64,000 bases of DNA from Shewanella psychropiezotolerans (GCF_007197555.1 NZ_CP041614.1:791001-855000); one strand, 5' to 3'; numbered from the stretch's first letter, positions 9,131 to 20,275 are shown. Notes: generated from the letters alone by a model not told the origin. Numbers and translations are program-made.

Positions 9131-10294
9131 ATGTTGTTGAATCAGAAAAAAAATCAACGAAGGTGGAGCTTACTGTTAGCTTATGTCGCAGTGCTGTTTA
9201 GCCCAAATTTACTGGCCACACAGCCCATGATGATCACTGTGACCAAAGGTTTCGGCTTAACCCTCTATGCCTCTGGACTTGGTGATGCTAAGCAGATGGC
9301 GTTGGGAGATAAGGGCACGCTATTTGTGGGTTCCCATAAGAAGGGCACCATAGTGGCTCTGGTCGATAGCAATGCCGATGGCCGAGTCGATAAGCGCTAC
9401 ACGGTAGCCAAAGGCTTAGATAATCCTGAAGCCATCGCCTTTCATCTTGGTGATCTTTATGTCGCCGTCGATGAAAAGATAGTTAGGTTTGTCGATATTG
9501 AGAACCGCTTGCGCCGCCCCGGACGGGGCAAGGAGGTCTATGACCGCCTCCCAGGACAGACCAATAAGAGCCGACGTGCGATGCACTTTGGCCCGGATGG
9601 TCGCTTGTATGTTGCTGTCGGTGCACCCTGTAATGTGTGTGAGGCTGTAGCGCCTTTCGGCAGTATTATCGCCATCGATATGGAGACCGGCAGTAGTGAG
9701 CAAGTCGCAACGGGCATTCGCAGTGTGACGGGCTTCGATTGGTCGCCTACGGATGATGCCTTATGGTTTGCCGATCTAGGGCGAGATTGGATGGGAGACA
9801 GACTTCCTCCCGATGAGATTAACCGGCTGGAAAAAACCGGGGAGCACTTTGGTTTTCCCTATATTCACGCCGCTTCGGTCATAGAGCCTGCCTACGATAA
9901 ACCTAAGAACCTGAAGATCACTTTGCCTAATTTCGAATTACCAGCTCACGTCTCCCCAATGGGCTTGCATTTTTATCGCGGTCAGGCGTTTCCTGCTAAA
10001 TATCATAATCAGATGTTTGTCGCCGAGAATGGTTCCTGGAATCGTTCGAGTAAAATTGGTTACCAGGTGGTGATGTTAGAGATTGAACAGCAGAAAGTCG
10101 TCAAGCGCAGTACTGTGGTCAGCTTCTTAGATGGCGGCTTTCCCGTAGCTAGGCCTTACGCTTTATTAACGGCTCCCGATGGAGCCATGTATATATCAGA
10201 TGATCTTAAAGGCAATATTTACCGTTTGTATTACAAAGATATTGTTAAGAAAGAAACAGAACAAGCTGCGCAAGCAGAGGAAAATGAAAAATGA
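9131..10294 (+). CDS. PQQ-dependent sugar dehydrogenase-like beta-propeller, exported
   Basis: A 387-residue protein with an N-terminal signal sequence (cleavage near LLATQP). It has the six-bladed propeller repeats of soluble quinoprotein glucose/L-sorbosone dehydrogenases, such as [37 protein letters not shown] and [13 protein letters not shown]. Such periplasmic enzymes oxidise sugars using PQQ, but many relatives have no proven substrate and PQQ use here is inferred. It sits between parE and parC, and its stop overlaps the parC start by 4 nt (ATGA), implying translational coupling. Confidence 0.8.
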   Translation: MLLNQKKNQRRWSLLLAYVAVLFSPNLLATQPMMITVTKGFGLTLYASGLGDAKQMALGDKGTLFVGSHKKGTIVALVDSNADGRVDKRYTVAKGLDNPEAIAFHLGDLYVAVDEKIVRFVDIENRLRRPGRGKEVYDRLPGQTNKSRRAMHFGPDGRLYVAVGAPCNVCEAVAPFGSIIAIDMETGSSEQVATGIRSVTGFDWSPTDDALWFADLGRDWMGDRLPPDEINRLEKTGEHFGFPYIHAASVIEPAYDKPKNLKITLPNFELPAHVSPMGLHFYRGQAFPAKYHNQMFVAENGSWNRSSKIGYQVVMLEIEQQKVVKRSTVVSFLDGGFPVARPYALLTAPDGAMYISDDLKGNIYRLYYKDIVKKETEQAAQAEENEK

Positions 10295-12563
10295 GTGATG
10301 CGATAGATTTAAGTCTCGATGGCGTAGAGCAGATGTCGATGCGCCGTTTCACGGAAGATGCTTATCTAAACTATTCAATGTACGTCATCATGGACCGGGC
10401 CTTGCCACATATTGGTGACGGATTGAAACCGGTTCAGCGTCGTATCATCTATGCCATGAGTGAGTTGGGCCTATCGGCTCAGTCTAAACATAAGAAATCA
10501 GCCCGTACCGTAGGTGATGTGTTAGGTAAATACCATCCCCATGGAGATAGTGCCTGTTATGAGGCTATGGTACTGATGGCGCAGCCTTTCTCATACCGAT
10601 ATCCCTTGGTCGATGGTCAGGGGAACTGGGGAGCACCGGATGATCCCAAATCATTCGCCGCCATGCGTTATACCGAAGCGAGATTATCGAAGTTTTCAGA
10701 GGTCCTGCTCAGTGAGCTAGGCCAAGGTACTGTCGATTGGGGAATTAACTTCGACGGCACGATGAAAGAGCCATTGGTGCTACCGTCTCGTCTGCCTCAT
10801 ATTTTGCTCAATGGTATTACCGGCATAGCCGTGGGTATGGCGACAGATGTACCGCCACACAACACCCGTGAATTAGTGGCTGCCTGTGTCGAATTACTGG
10901 ATAACCCTAAAGCAGATCTCGAGCGCTTGATGGAGTTTGTGCCTGGACCCGACTATCCAACTGAGGCGGAGATCATTACCCCAGGGCGGATATCACTAAG
11001 ATCTATTCGACAGGTAAAGGTTCGATAAAGGCGCGAGCCGTTTATGCTGTTGAGAGTGGCGAAATCGTCATCACCGCTTTGCCACATCAGGCCAGTGGCG
11101 GCAAGATTTTAGAACAGATTGCCGCGCAGATGCAGGCCAAGAAACTACCTATGGTAGTCGATCTCAGGGATGAATCTGACCACGAGAATCCGGTTCGTAT
11201 CATTGTGGTGCCGCGCTCAAATCGTGTCGATTGTGATCAACTGATGGCCCACCTTTTTGCGACGACGGATCTGCAGAAAAATTTCCGAGTGAACCTGAAT
11301 ATTCTGGGGCTGAACGGTCGGCCTCAAGTCAAAGGGCTTAAACAGATCCTCACCGAATGGTTGGAGTTTCGTTTAACGACTGTGACTCGAAGAATCACCC
11401 ACAGGTTGGATAAGGTCTTAGCCAGGTTACATATTTTAGATGCCTTGATGGTTGCCTTCCTTAATATCGACGAGGTGATCGAGATCATCCGCTATAAGGA
11501 GAATCCTAAGGCTGAATTGATGTCACGGTTCCAAATCACCGAGATTCAAGCCGATGCTATTTTAGATCTTAAGTTACGCCATCTGGCCAAGCTTGAAGAG
11601 GTGAAGATCAAATCGGAGCAGAATGAGCTGGAAGTCGAGCGAGACAAGCTAGAGTTGCTGCTTAGTTCAGATAGACGCCTGAAGACCTTAATTAAGAAAG
11701 AGTTAAAGCAAGATGGTGAGACCTATGGCGATGATAGACGTTCTCCTCTGGTGGAGCGTACCGAGTCTAAAGCCCTGACTGAGCAAGAGTTAGCTCCGGT
11801 AGAGGCCGTGACTGTCGTTTTGTCTGAGAAAGGTTGGGTCCGCTGCGCCAAGGGACATGATATCGATGGTAATACTCTGTCTTACAAGTCCGGTGATGGT
11901 TTTCTCTGTTCTGCGGTAGGTCGAAGCAATCAGCCTTCGGTATTTATAGGCTCAACCGGTAGAGCGTTTGCCACCGAGACTCATACCTTGCCTTCGGCGA
12001 GAAGCCAAGGAGAGCCAATAACCACACGTTTTAATCTGTCACCCGGCGAGGTGATGGAGCATCTCTTGCTTGGGGATGATGAGAAGTTCTATCTGTTGGC
12101 ATCGGATGCTGGCTATGGGTTTGTTGGCTCATATAAAGATATGGTGTCCAGGAATAAAGCCGGTAAAGCCCTGCTCAGCCTACCGGCTAACGCTAAAGTG
12201 ATTAAGCCTCAGTTGGTGGATAAGTCGAAAGTCGAGTCGATTCTGGCTATCACCAATGAAGGCAGAATGTTGTTATTCTCTATGGAAGCCCTGCCCCAGC
12301 TATCTAAGGGCAAGGGCAATAAGATCATAGGTATCCCAACTGAAAAAGCGAAGAATAGAGAAGAGTTGCTAATCCACCTGCATGTGGTACCCGAAGATAC
12401 CTCAGTGACTCTCTGGGCAGGTAAGCGCAAGCTAACCCTGAAACCAAGCGATTTGGAGCATTATCGTGGTGAGCGAGGCCGGAGAGGGGCGAAACTGCCA
12501 CGGGGATTACAACGTGTCGATAGTGTAGAGCTAGGCGATGGTAATAGTGAGGCTAGCGACTAA
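10291..12563 (+). pseudogene. parC: DNA topoisomerase IV subunit A, frameshifted as sequenced
   Basis: Two frames, 10291-11028 and one continuing to 12563, make up a 757-residue ParC once a C is restored to CCCC at 10979-10982 (giving [19 protein letters not shown]). The first frame carries catalytic Tyr127 (RYTEARL) and the quinolone-determining region with S87 and E91, the residues matching E. coli S80/E84 in wild-type form. The second holds the coiled coil and C-terminal beta-pinwheel repeats. ParC is normally essential, so a base-calling error is far likelier than a true break. Confidence 0.9.
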
Positions 12564-12586
12564 GCTAGTCTCTAGCCAGAAATAAA

Positions 12587-12609
12587 AAAAGCTGCCGATG
12601 GCAGCTTTT
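12587..12609. terminator. Bidirectional terminator between parC and bfd
   Basis: Ten-base stem AAAAGCTGCC/GGCAGCTTTT with loop GAT. There are A and T runs on either side, so it can serve both converging genes. Confidence 0.88.
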
Positions 12610-12645
12610 TATTTATATCAATTGGGAGAATTAGTTCGTTGCTTA

Positions 12646-12837
12646 TCAGGCCACTTCGTAAAAGTTGGGCTCTATGTCCAGTTGTCTCTGGATTATTTGG
12701 CCAGCCATCTTAGTACATTTACCGCATTGACTCCCTACACCCAAACGCTTTTTCACATCAGCAAGTGAGACATCACCCTGGCTAACGGCTTCTTTTATTT
12801 GTGTATCGGTAACGGCGAAGCAAAGACAAACGTACAT
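12646..12837 (-). CDS. bfd: Bacterioferritin-associated ferredoxin
   Basis: A 63-residue [2Fe-2S] protein with the four cluster cysteines C4, C6, C38 and C41 (MYVCLCFAVT and GSQCGKC). Bfd reduces the ferric core of bacterioferritin so that stored iron is released when iron is scarce. A perfect Fur-type site lies 38 bp upstream of the start (12875-12889), in keeping with iron repression. No bacterioferritin gene is in the window. Confidence 0.93.
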   Translation of the reverse strand: MYVCLCFAVTDTQIKEAVSQGDVSLADVKKRLGVGSQCGKCTKMAGQIIQRQLDIEPNFYEVA

Positions 12838-12874
12838 TGAGATAGGCCCCCTAATGAGATGACCGAATTATAAA

Positions 12875-12889
12875 TGAAAATGATTCTCA
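12875..12889 (-). promoter_or_regulatory. Fur box upstream of bfd
   Basis: The sequence TGAAAATGATTCTCA matches the 7-1-7 Fur half-site pattern TGA-N-AAT-N-ATT-N-TCA at every fixed position. It lies between the bfd start and the upstream region, where Fur-Fe2+ binding would block transcription. Confidence 0.85.
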
Positions 12890-13102
12890 ATGCTAATATC
12901 AAAAATGTATAAGTCAAATATAAATCTGTGTGAGGGGGTTATACCAAAGTGTGAACGGCTGCTAAAAAAAGGAAAAACTGGCGCTTCTGACTATTCGATA
13001 TAGAATTTATAATACCCTGAATAAAATTCGAGCTGCTAGGTGCGTGATTGGGTCCGATAAAGGAATGGAACTAATCGCACAAAACATTCTTTGGAGTGAA
13101 AA

Positions 13103-14680
13103 ATGAGACAAAACCTGCCTGTTACCCAAAAAAATTATGACTATCCTTCAGACTGGATCTTGTTATCAACGACAGATACTTCGAGCATGATCAAGTATGC
13201 CAATCACTCATTTTGTGAGGTGGCAGGCTTCAGCTTAGATGAGCTGATGGGCGAGCCCCATAATTTGGTCCGCCATCCGGACATGCCACCACAAGCCTTC
13301 GAAGATCTCTGGAACACGATCAATGGTGGTAATCCCTGGAAAGGCTTAGTAAAAAACCGCTGTGCTAATGGTGATCACTACTGGGTGGATGCCTTTGTTA
13401 CTCCAATAGCAGAGAATGGCAAGGTGATCGAGTTTCAATCTATCAGATCTAAGCCTAAGAATGAGCAGGTACAAAGAGCCGAAGAGGCTTATAAGGAGCT
13501 TAACGAGAAGGGAAGGGTATCTAAGCTTAAACGTGTTCTGAGTCTGTCGATGAAACTAGCCTTGTTAGCATGTTTCTCCCTATTGCCTATGCTGTATTTA
13601 GCTATTGAATCGGGTGTACTGGGTATTGGGTTGTTACTTATCACTTTAATGGCCTTGTTTATCGGTGGAAATCTCGTATTGTCTCGTTTTAAGGTCATAG
13701 TGGATAAATGTAAGGGTATTTATTCCAATCCCTTGATGTCATACCTGTATACAGGATACGTCGATGACGTGGCACAGATAGATCTTGCCTTACAGATGCA
13801 AAACTCTGAGATGAAAGCCATGCTTGGCCGGGCGTTGGATTCTTGTGAGCAAACGGCTAAAAAGTCGCTGGAGTCGGTGGCTAAGAGTGAGGATGTGAAA
13901 ACCAATAGTCATTCGTTAACTAAAGAAGTTGAGCAAGTGGCCACAGCCATGCAGGAGATGACGGCTACACTCGGCGACATGGCTTCTAACTGCTCCGATG
14001 CTGCAACCTCATCTCAGGCCGCCTCAGAAGAAGCCGATGCAGGGGATAAAATCGTGTCTCAAACTATATCATCGATTCAGTCCTTATCGGAGCAACTGAC
14101 CAATACCTCTGAAGTGATCACCGAACTCGAAGAGCAGAGTAAGGGGATTGGAACCGTGCTAGATGTGATTCAGAGTATCGCAGAGCAGACAAATCTATTG
14201 GCGCTTAATGCGGCTATCGAGGCGGCTAGAGCCGGGGAACAGGGACGAGGCTTTGCCGTTGTTGCCGATGAAGTCAGGGCGTTGGCAAAGAGGACTCATG
14301 AATCGACCACAGAAATTCAAACTATGATTAACTTGTTGCAGCAAGGTACGGGCAAGGCTGTACACAGTGTGCATCAAGGCGTCGATTCTGCTCAGTTATG
14401 TTCAGAGCAAGCGGATCAGGCTGGCAGTGCGCTGCGAACCATAAGGGATGCGGTGGCATCCATTACCGATATGACTCACCACATTGCCAGCGCGGTAGAG
14501 GAGCAGTCCAGTGTGGCCGTTGAGGTCAATCGAAGTGTGGTTACAATTTCAGAACTTAATGGCTCGAGTAATGATCTAGGGGATGAGATGGTGGGCATAA
14601 ATCATGAGGTTGTCGATAATATCAATTCACAGAAGATGTTGGTCGAGCAGTTCCTGAAGCGTAGTCAGAAGCAGATGTAA
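13103..14680 (+). CDS. PAS-domain methyl-accepting chemotaxis protein, Aer-like
   Basis: 525 residues. A cytoplasmic N-terminal PAS domain (about 20-120, including NLVRHPDMP and [13 protein letters not shown], as in FAD-binding Aer sensors) is followed by two membrane segments (about 150-195). A long helical signalling domain then carries the conserved hairpin tip [20 protein letters not shown]. There is no periplasmic sensor domain, so redox or energy sensing is likely by analogy with Aer. Start ATG 13103 follows TTTGGAGTG. The gene is monocistronic. Confidence 0.9.
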   Translation: MRQNLPVTQKNYDYPSDWILLSTTDTSSMIKYANHSFCEVAGFSLDELMGEPHNLVRHPDMPPQAFEDLWNTINGGNPWKGLVKNRCANGDHYWVDAFVTPIAENGKVIEFQSIRSKPKNEQVQRAEEAYKELNEKGRVSKLKRVLSLSMKLALLACFSLLPMLYLAIESGVLGIGLLLITLMALFIGGNLVLSRFKVIVDKCKGIYSNPLMSYLYTGYVDDVAQIDLALQMQNSEMKAMLGRALDSCEQTAKKSLESVAKSEDVKTNSHSLTKEVEQVATAMQEMTATLGDMASNCSDAATSSQAASEEADAGDKIVSQTISSIQSLSEQLTNTSEVITELEEQSKGIGTVLDVIQSIAEQTNLLALNAAIEAARAGEQGRGFAVVADEVRALAKRTHESTTEIQTMINLLQQGTGKAVHSVHQGVDSAQLCSEQADQAGSALRTIRDAVASITDMTHHIASAVEEQSSVAVEVNRSVVTISELNGSSNDLGDEMVGINHEVVDNINSQKMLVEQFLKRSQKQM

Positions 14681-14749
14681 TCTAATTGCTAAAAGCTGTA
14701 ATTGAGCTTGGTAATTTGCTATGAATCGCTATTGTGATTAGTTGTTTGG

Positions 14750-15676
14750 CTAGTAACCGCGTTCGAAGTTGACTTCATAGGAGAGCCGCTCGCCTCTTAG
14801 CAGTTTATGGTAGTTATCGGCAAAGATCTCGACCACCTGCTCGGGAAAACTAGGGGCGGCAATATGTGGTGTGATGATAACATTGTCCAGTGACCATATG
14901 GGGTGATGTTGGGGCAATGGCTCTTGGTTGAAGACATCTAATATTGCATTTTGGCCGCTGTTTTCTTTTAGCTGTAAGTACAGAGCATCGAGATCCAGTA
15001 CATCTCCTCTTCCGAGGTTAAATAAAATACCATTGGGTTTTATCAGTGATAAGGTCTGGGCGTTGAGCGTTCCTCTCGTATCTGGCGTGCTTGGAAGTAT
15101 GCTGGCAATAGCATCAGCCTGAGGCAGATAGTGGGGCAGATTTGATAGGGTATTGACATCATCGAAACCAATCGTTGGCTTAGCGCCTCGGTTTATCCCT
15201 GTGACATGCATGCCAAAATGCTTCGCCGTTTTGGCTATATGTTTGGCTATATTGCCCGTTCCAAGCAGAAGTAAATGTTGACCTTGAAGGGTCTTGAAGC
15301 TGCCTGGGCGCCAAATTTTCTGCGCTTGTTGCGATCTGTATAGCGTGTGTTCTCTCTGGTGAGCAAGCAGGTATCCAAACAAGTATTCGCTCATCAAGGG
15401 GCCGAATATTCCCCTGACATTGGTCAGCCGATAATCTTTTCTTTGGCGCGGCTTGACCAAGGCATCGACGCCAGCTTCGGTCGATTGCATCCAGATGATA
15501 TGCTTCCCATGAGGCAGTAACGGTGCGGCGAGAGAAGGCTCTGCCAGCCAAATATTGGCTTGTGAAATCTGATGGGTTTCATCACCCAGAATTTCAACCT
15601 CTGGCAGATGACAGGATTCCAGTAAAGATCTATATCGCTCATTATCACCGGTGAGTAATAGTAACTTGTATCTCAT
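14750..15676 (-). CDS. D-2-hydroxyacid dehydrogenase (NAD(P)-dependent)
   Basis: About 308 residues of the D-isomer-specific 2-hydroxyacid dehydrogenase family. The Rossmann motif GTGNIAKHIAKTAKHFG, the catalytic Arg in NLGRGDVLD, Glu in NQEPLP and His in TPHIAAPS are all present. Members reduce glyoxylate, hydroxypyruvate or similar 2-oxoacids; the substrate is not determined here. I use ATG 15676, with GGAG 5 nt upstream, rather than the GTG at 15682 that touches the same site. It is divergent from DUF3392. Confidence 0.85.
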   Translation of the reverse strand: MRYKLLLLTGDNERYRSLLESCHLPEVEILGDETHQISQANIWLAEPSLAAPLLPHGKHIIWMQSTEAGVDALVKPRQRKDYRLTNVRGIFGPLMSEYLFGYLLAHQREHTLYRSQQAQKIWRPGSFKTLQGQHLLLLGTGNIAKHIAKTAKHFGMHVTGINRGAKPTIGFDDVNTLSNLPHYLPQADAIASILPSTPDTRGTLNAQTLSLIKPNGILFNLGRGDVLDLDALYLQLKENSGQNAILDVFNQEPLPQHHPIWSLDNVIITPHIAAPSFPEQVVEIFADNYHKLLRGERLSYEVNFERGY

Positions 15677-15734
15677 CTTCACTCCCCTTATTCTACTGAA
15701 TGATTCTGTCTATGGACCAATTAAGGACCCGAGT

Positions 15735-16067
15735 GTGGAACATATTATTTCAGTATTTCATCAAGTTGGGTCTTTGCTCTATCCTTGGCTCAATGAGATT
15801 TCAACAGCCATTATTGCTTGCTTCTTGATTGTGTTTGGCGCTGATATTAATCGGCTGTTAAGCCGGAAGTTGATCGGACGATCATTTGTATTACGTACGT
15901 TAGTCTTTGTTTTGATCAATGCATTTGGTTATGGGCTGTTAATTGTGACTGCTAGTCCCATTCTTGCTAACAAAATGGCTCAAGTGTCGGCCCATTGGTT
16001 GTTATTTCTCATCATCGGCTTCTTTATATTTATTGGTATTTGGGCTCAGCGACATAGGAAAATTTAG
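15735..16067 (+). CDS. DUF3392 family membrane protein
   Basis: About 110 residues with three predicted membrane segments, including IIACFLIVFGADINRLL and the family hallmark FVLINAFGYGLLIV. The frame is open back to 15651, but that would overlap the divergent gene. GTG 15735 has AAGGA 7 nt upstream and gives a start MEHIISVFHQVG, so I prefer it. Function unknown. Confidence 0.72.
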   Translation: MEHIISVFHQVGSLLYPWLNEISTAIIACFLIVFGADINRLLSRKLIGRSFVLRTLVFVLINAFGYGLLIVTASPILANKMAQVSAHWLLFLIIGFFIFIGIWAQRHRKI

Positions 16068-16200
16068 CCGAGTTTACATATAGTTTAGATTGCGAGTGAG
16101 TTTTTGCGTGACAAATTCCGTTTTCATTGTGAGCATCAAGTTAGCGGTACTGGGACTCATTTCCAGTCGAGGTTTAACTAAGACCCTGGTTATATCAGGC

Positions 16201-16893
16201 TTAAGCTTGCAGAGCCTTCATGGCTCTATCCGGGAAATTAGTAAATATGCCATCTACCCCCATCTTCTGTAACTGAGTCATATCCGATTCATTATCGACT
16301 GTGTATACAAAGACTTTTAGCCCACGTGACTGAGCTTGTGTCACACAGTCTTGAGTGAGGAAACTGAGACTCAGATGAAGTGAGTATGCATCGAGCCGGC
16401 TGGTTGTTTCCTGACTATTCAAAGCAACACCTTCGAATAAAGGTGCCAGCAGAGCTTGAGGAAAACGCTGGCGGAATGTTGCCAGGAACCCGTGGTGAAA
16501 GGATGAAATAATTAACTTGTCTGTGGAGAAATTTAATTGATTGATTAGCTTAGGGTAAGTATCGATAAATATCTCTAAGCAGTTCATTCCTTTGAGTTCT
16601 ATGTTAACCAGGCAGTTATGCTGGTTTAGATAGCTCATCACCTGCCAAAGAGTGGGGATAGGTTCACCGTCGACTCTGAGGGAGTCGAGATAACTGCGAC
16701 TCACCTCTTCTATTAAGCCTGTGCCATTGCTCTTGTTATCTAAGCGACGGTCGTGGAAAACATAGAGTTCACCTTCAACATTATGAATATCGAACTCGAT
16801 GGCACGCGCGCCTAATTCGATCGCTTTTTTCATGGCCGCCAGGGTATTTTCCGGCGCGTATCCACTGGCACCTCTATGGGCAAAAATAATCAT
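16201..16893 (-). CDS. Glycerophosphodiester phosphodiesterase
   Basis: A 230-residue GDPD-fold enzyme, starting MIIFAHRGASGYAPENT (catalytic H6-R7 and E15), with the metal ligands EFDIH and FHDRRL following. It hydrolyses glycerophosphodiesters to glycerol-3-phosphate and an alcohol. There is no signal peptide, so it is cytoplasmic (UgpQ type). Its ATG shares one base with the stop codon of the upstream mechanosensitive channel gene (TAATG), so translation is probably coupled. Confidence 0.9.
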   Translation of the reverse strand: MIIFAHRGASGYAPENTLAAMKKAIELGARAIEFDIHNVEGELYVFHDRRLDNKSNGTGLIEEVSRSYLDSLRVDGEPIPTLWQVMSYLNQHNCLVNIELKGMNCLEIFIDTYPKLINQLNFSTDKLIISSFHHGFLATFRQRFPQALLAPLFEGVALNSQETTSRLDAYSLHLSLSFLTQDCVTQAQSRGLKVFVYTVDNESDMTQLQKMGVDGIFTNFPDRAMKALQA

Positions 16894-19800
16894 TAGCTTC
16901 TGATGACTCCCTGAGCTTCTTTACTCTGAGTGTTATTGATATGTACTTCCAGTTGTGGATATGCGAGTTCCAGTTGGTTTTCTTGAAGTTTCTTACTGAT
17001 GGCTTTATGTAATTTATGACGAAGAGGCCAACGGGTATTCATATCTTTGGCATAGGCTCTGACTTCATAGTCTTGGGTGTGTTTACCAAATCCCGCAAAC
17101 CAGACTTCAGGCTCAGGGCTTTCTAATGCATCATCACATCCTTTTACAGCTTGATATAGAGCCGCTTCGACCCTAGCGGGATCAGAGTCTCTCGCGACAG
17201 AAACATAGACGATAACGCGTGTGATAGGGTCTGAGAGGGACCAGTTGATGAGTTGTTCGGTAATAAACGCCTTATTGGGGATGATGATCTCTTTCCTATC
17301 CCAGTCAATGATGGTCGTTGCACGGATCTGAATTTTACTCACGGTACCCGTGAGATCCCGTATGGTCACTGTGTCACCAATTCTCACCGGCTTTTCGAAT
17401 AAGATGATCAAGCCTGAGATGAAGTTAGCAAAGATCTCTTGTAATCCAAAACCTAGTCCCAGAGAGAGTGCAGCTACTAGCCACTGTAACTTGGACCATT
17501 CCATACCTAAAGTTGAAAAGCCACTCAAGATACCGAAAAACACGACTAGATAGCGACTCATTGTGGTGATGGCAAAGCCGGTTCCCTGACTCAAATCGAG
17601 TCGCTGCAATATGGTGAGCTCGAGTAAACCGGGGAGGTTGGTGGCTATCATCAGTGAGAAGCCGACTATGACCAGCCCGAGTAGTAATGATTTTAAGGTA
17701 ATAGGGAGCTGTTGTTCGATGCCGTTAACCAGAGAGTTGCTGGTCCAGAGAGTCACGCCATCGAGTAATGAGAATAATGCGGTGTGGGTCTGAGTCCAGA
17801 GGCCGATTAAACTTGCTAAGAAAGCCAGTAGTAATAGTGAACGCACCAGTCCCAGGGATTGGCTGGATATGGTTTCCAGATCGACAACTGGCTCTTCATA
17901 GGTGTCGAGGGGGTCGGTATTGCTTTGTGGATCTTCATCTCGCTCACGTTGAAGCAATATCTCTGCGCGTCTGGCTTTGGCACGATCGAAGGCGATGCGT
18001 CTTCTTTCGATGAGCATCCAACGTTTTATCAGTTGATAGAGCAACATGAAGCCTAAAGATATTAACAGGGAAAGTTGCAGTTGTAGTAGTACCTGAAATG
18101 CCGTGTAGTAATAACCTCTAAAAGCTAGGATGGCACAGACCGGAGGGACGAGTAGCAGCACCGACCACAGAAATCTTTGGAGTAATTTTTTATTTTTGTC
18201 ATCTTGGTGCTGATGCTTATTTTTCTTAGATAAGGATAAGATATCTTTATAGAATCCAAACAGGAAAAGACTGAAAATAATGAAGGCGCCACGGCCAATG
18301 CTATTTCTCAGTACTGAATTATCGATAAATTCGGTAAATCCCATGACCCAAAAGAAAGGTATCGCCATGATTATGAAGGTTTTAAACCTGAGTTGACCTT
18401 GCCTGATTATTTCTTTTTCACCTTTAAAATGACCTATGAGCAGGCCTCGATTCAGTGCGAGAAGATAGGTGAAACGGTAGAGTAGGTAGAGTAAACCTAT
18501 GACTAACACCCCCATGCCGATTGCCGCGGTTAGGTTCAGACTGGATAAAAGTAAGATGGCACCGGCGGCAATCACTGGCAGTGGTTTAATCACGCAGTAG
18601 AGTAGAGAGTTAATCAGGGCCCTGAAGGTGTAGCTGAACAGATCTTGGGTAACATTACCGACAAATGTGATGTCATTGGCCATGGCTGATTTGAACTTAG
18701 GTGTTAACAGATCTTGGGCGACTAAACAGAGCACAAACAAGATAATCCACCAAGACCAGTATTCACTCTGTTCATCGAAGGAAACAGAGATGTCAGGCCA
18801 AAAAGTTTGGCCCATAAGCCACTTCACACTCTGAAAAAGATCTGTGACCCATAATTTATCGATGGAGTTAGCATTTGGTACCCAAAATAGGTGTTCATTG
18901 AGGATACTTTTTAGGGCGATATTCTGTTGGGTCAACTGTTCATATATCACTCTTAAATCTGTGAGCTCACTCAAATAAAGATCTTGGCTCAGCAAGAGTT
19001 GCGTGAGCAGGTCATTTTGCGAGGTGAGCAGTCTCATTTGAATCTTAGTTAAAGGCTCATTGGCTAGCTGCTGCTGGTTATTTATCGTGAGCTCTTGCTC
19101 TAGTTGATATCTTTCCAGCCTAGCCTGGGCTATTTTTGTTTGTAGTTTATCCTGATTCGGTGGGGCGGGTAGAGATTGCAGCATCTGCAGGAAGCGCTCG
19201 CCGAATGCAGAATTTAATTTGATCAGGCCTACCTGTTGTTGGATGTTAGTCAGCTGTTTTGCTTGAACTTGATAGAGGTTTTCGGCAGCTTCTTGTGCGA
19301 GAACGGCTCGATTGGTGTCCTTAGTGAGGATTGTTAACTTGTTGGCATAACCTAGGTTTCGCTGACTCAGTTGTTGAGTCAGGGGGGACTGCTCGGCTGA
19401 AGTCTCAAAAAGGCTCTTCGCTATAGTGGCATCTGTCTTCTTTTGCCTCTGTTTAGCAGTGGCCTTATTGATCTCTTCGATCAGGCTTTCTTGTTGCGAT
19501 AGTTGCTGCCTGACCAGCAACATCTGTTGTTGATTGAGGTTGATGCGTTTTTGGCTGCTCGCCTGCTCTGCTTCTAATGTCGCCAAGATTTGAATATAGA
19601 GCTGACGCTGTGCCCTAAGCAGCATATCTTGATTGCCGTCAGAGTTATCTATTTGATTTTTTTTATGTTGATTCAGAGATTGTCGAGCAGATGCAATATC
19701 AGATGGTAGTTGATTATGCTGCTTGATTAAGTCTGTCACCTTTGTATTGAGTTCAGCTTCTATCTCTTTGAGCTCAGACAGTCTTAAATAGGCGAGGGAA

Positions 19801-20105
19801 GCCTGCTGAGTGGGATCATTAGTCTTGGACCAAGGGAGAGGTGATTTAGCCTCTTGCAGTTGCCGCTCCAGGCTGAGCTTATGTCCTTGATAGTTATTGA
19901 CCAGCTTAAGGTGATTTTTTTCTATTAAAACTTGTTCTTCAATACTGTGCTGGATATATGCCAGCTTTTGTTCGGCCGTTAAAGTGGCCGAAGCAGGTTG
20001 AGTGAGTCCTAGGCGCTTATTGAGTTCGAGTGGCGAACTTGCGGCTGCACTGAAACCGGTGAATGCCATGAGAAGCAGAAAAATAGTGCGCATAGTTGGA
20101 AACAT
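16893..20105 (-). CDS. mscM: Large mechanosensitive channel, MscM/MscK type
   Basis: A 1070-residue protein. A signal peptide (AFTGFSAAASS) is followed by a long periplasmic Q/L-rich coiled-coil domain (about 25-430), about ten membrane helices (450-900) and a C-terminal MscS core. The core includes the pore-lining helix region LSLGLGFGLQEIFANFISG and the beta domain with IIIPNKAFITEQLINWS. Such channels vent solutes on hypo-osmotic shock. Position downstream of rsgA-psd matches E. coli yjeP (mscM), so I prefer MscM to MscK; the two families are close. No potassium-sensing motif is evident. Confidence 0.85.
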   Translation of the reverse strand: MFPTMRTIFLLLMAFTGFSAAASSPLELNKRLGLTQPASATLTAEQKLAYIQHSIEEQVLIEKNHLKLVNNYQGHKLSLERQLQEAKSPLPWSKTNDPTQQASLAYLRLSELKEIEAELNTKVTDLIKQHNQLPSDIASARQSLNQHKKNQIDNSDGNQDMLLRAQRQLYIQILATLEAEQASSQKRINLNQQQMLLVRQQLSQQESLIEEINKATAKQRQKKTDATIAKSLFETSAEQSPLTQQLSQRNLGYANKLTILTKDTNRAVLAQEAAENLYQVQAKQLTNIQQQVGLIKLNSAFGERFLQMLQSLPAPPNQDKLQTKIAQARLERYQLEQELTINNQQQLANEPLTKIQMRLLTSQNDLLTQLLLSQDLYLSELTDLRVIYEQLTQQNIALKSILNEHLFWVPNANSIDKLWVTDLFQSVKWLMGQTFWPDISVSFDEQSEYWSWWIILFVLCLVAQDLLTPKFKSAMANDITFVGNVTQDLFSYTFRALINSLLYCVIKPLPVIAAGAILLLSSLNLTAAIGMGVLVIGLLYLLYRFTYLLALNRGLLIGHFKGEKEIIRQGQLRFKTFIIMAIPFFWVMGFTEFIDNSVLRNSIGRGAFIIFSLFLFGFYKDILSLSKKNKHQHQDDKNKKLLQRFLWSVLLLVPPVCAILAFRGYYYTAFQVLLQLQLSLLISLGFMLLYQLIKRWMLIERRRIAFDRAKARRAEILLQRERDEDPQSNTDPLDTYEEPVVDLETISSQSLGLVRSLLLLAFLASLIGLWTQTHTALFSLLDGVTLWTSNSLVNGIEQQLPITLKSLLLGLVIVGFSLMIATNLPGLLELTILQRLDLSQGTGFAITTMSRYLVVFFGILSGFSTLGMEWSKLQWLVAALSLGLGFGLQEIFANFISGLIILFEKPVRIGDTVTIRDLTGTVSKIQIRATTIIDWDRKEIIIPNKAFITEQLINWSLSDPITRVIVYVSVARDSDPARVEAALYQAVKGCDDALESPEPEVWFAGFGKHTQDYEVRAYAKDMNTRWPLRHKLHKAISKKLQENQLELAYPQLEVHINNTQSKEAQGVIRS

Positions 20106-20275
20106 ATTCGGATGCAGGTTAGAGAAAGAGTCGGAGATATCTTATCAATAAAAGTGGCTAAATATAGCTTCTTTTTTTTGCATTTTTTTTCAATTTATAT
20201 CAGAAAATAGAAATATAAATCAAAATCATCATGGTAAGTACCGAACTTCTCACTGACCAGTTAAGAAAAGGAGAG

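Noticed and set aside
10291..12563. Programmed frameshift in parC
   Set aside because: No slippery heptamer with a downstream structure was evident, and six unrelated genes show the same kind of indel.
15651..15734. Upstream part of the DUF3392 frame
   Set aside because: It would overlap the divergent dehydrogenase start, and GTG 15735 has a better ribosome binding site.
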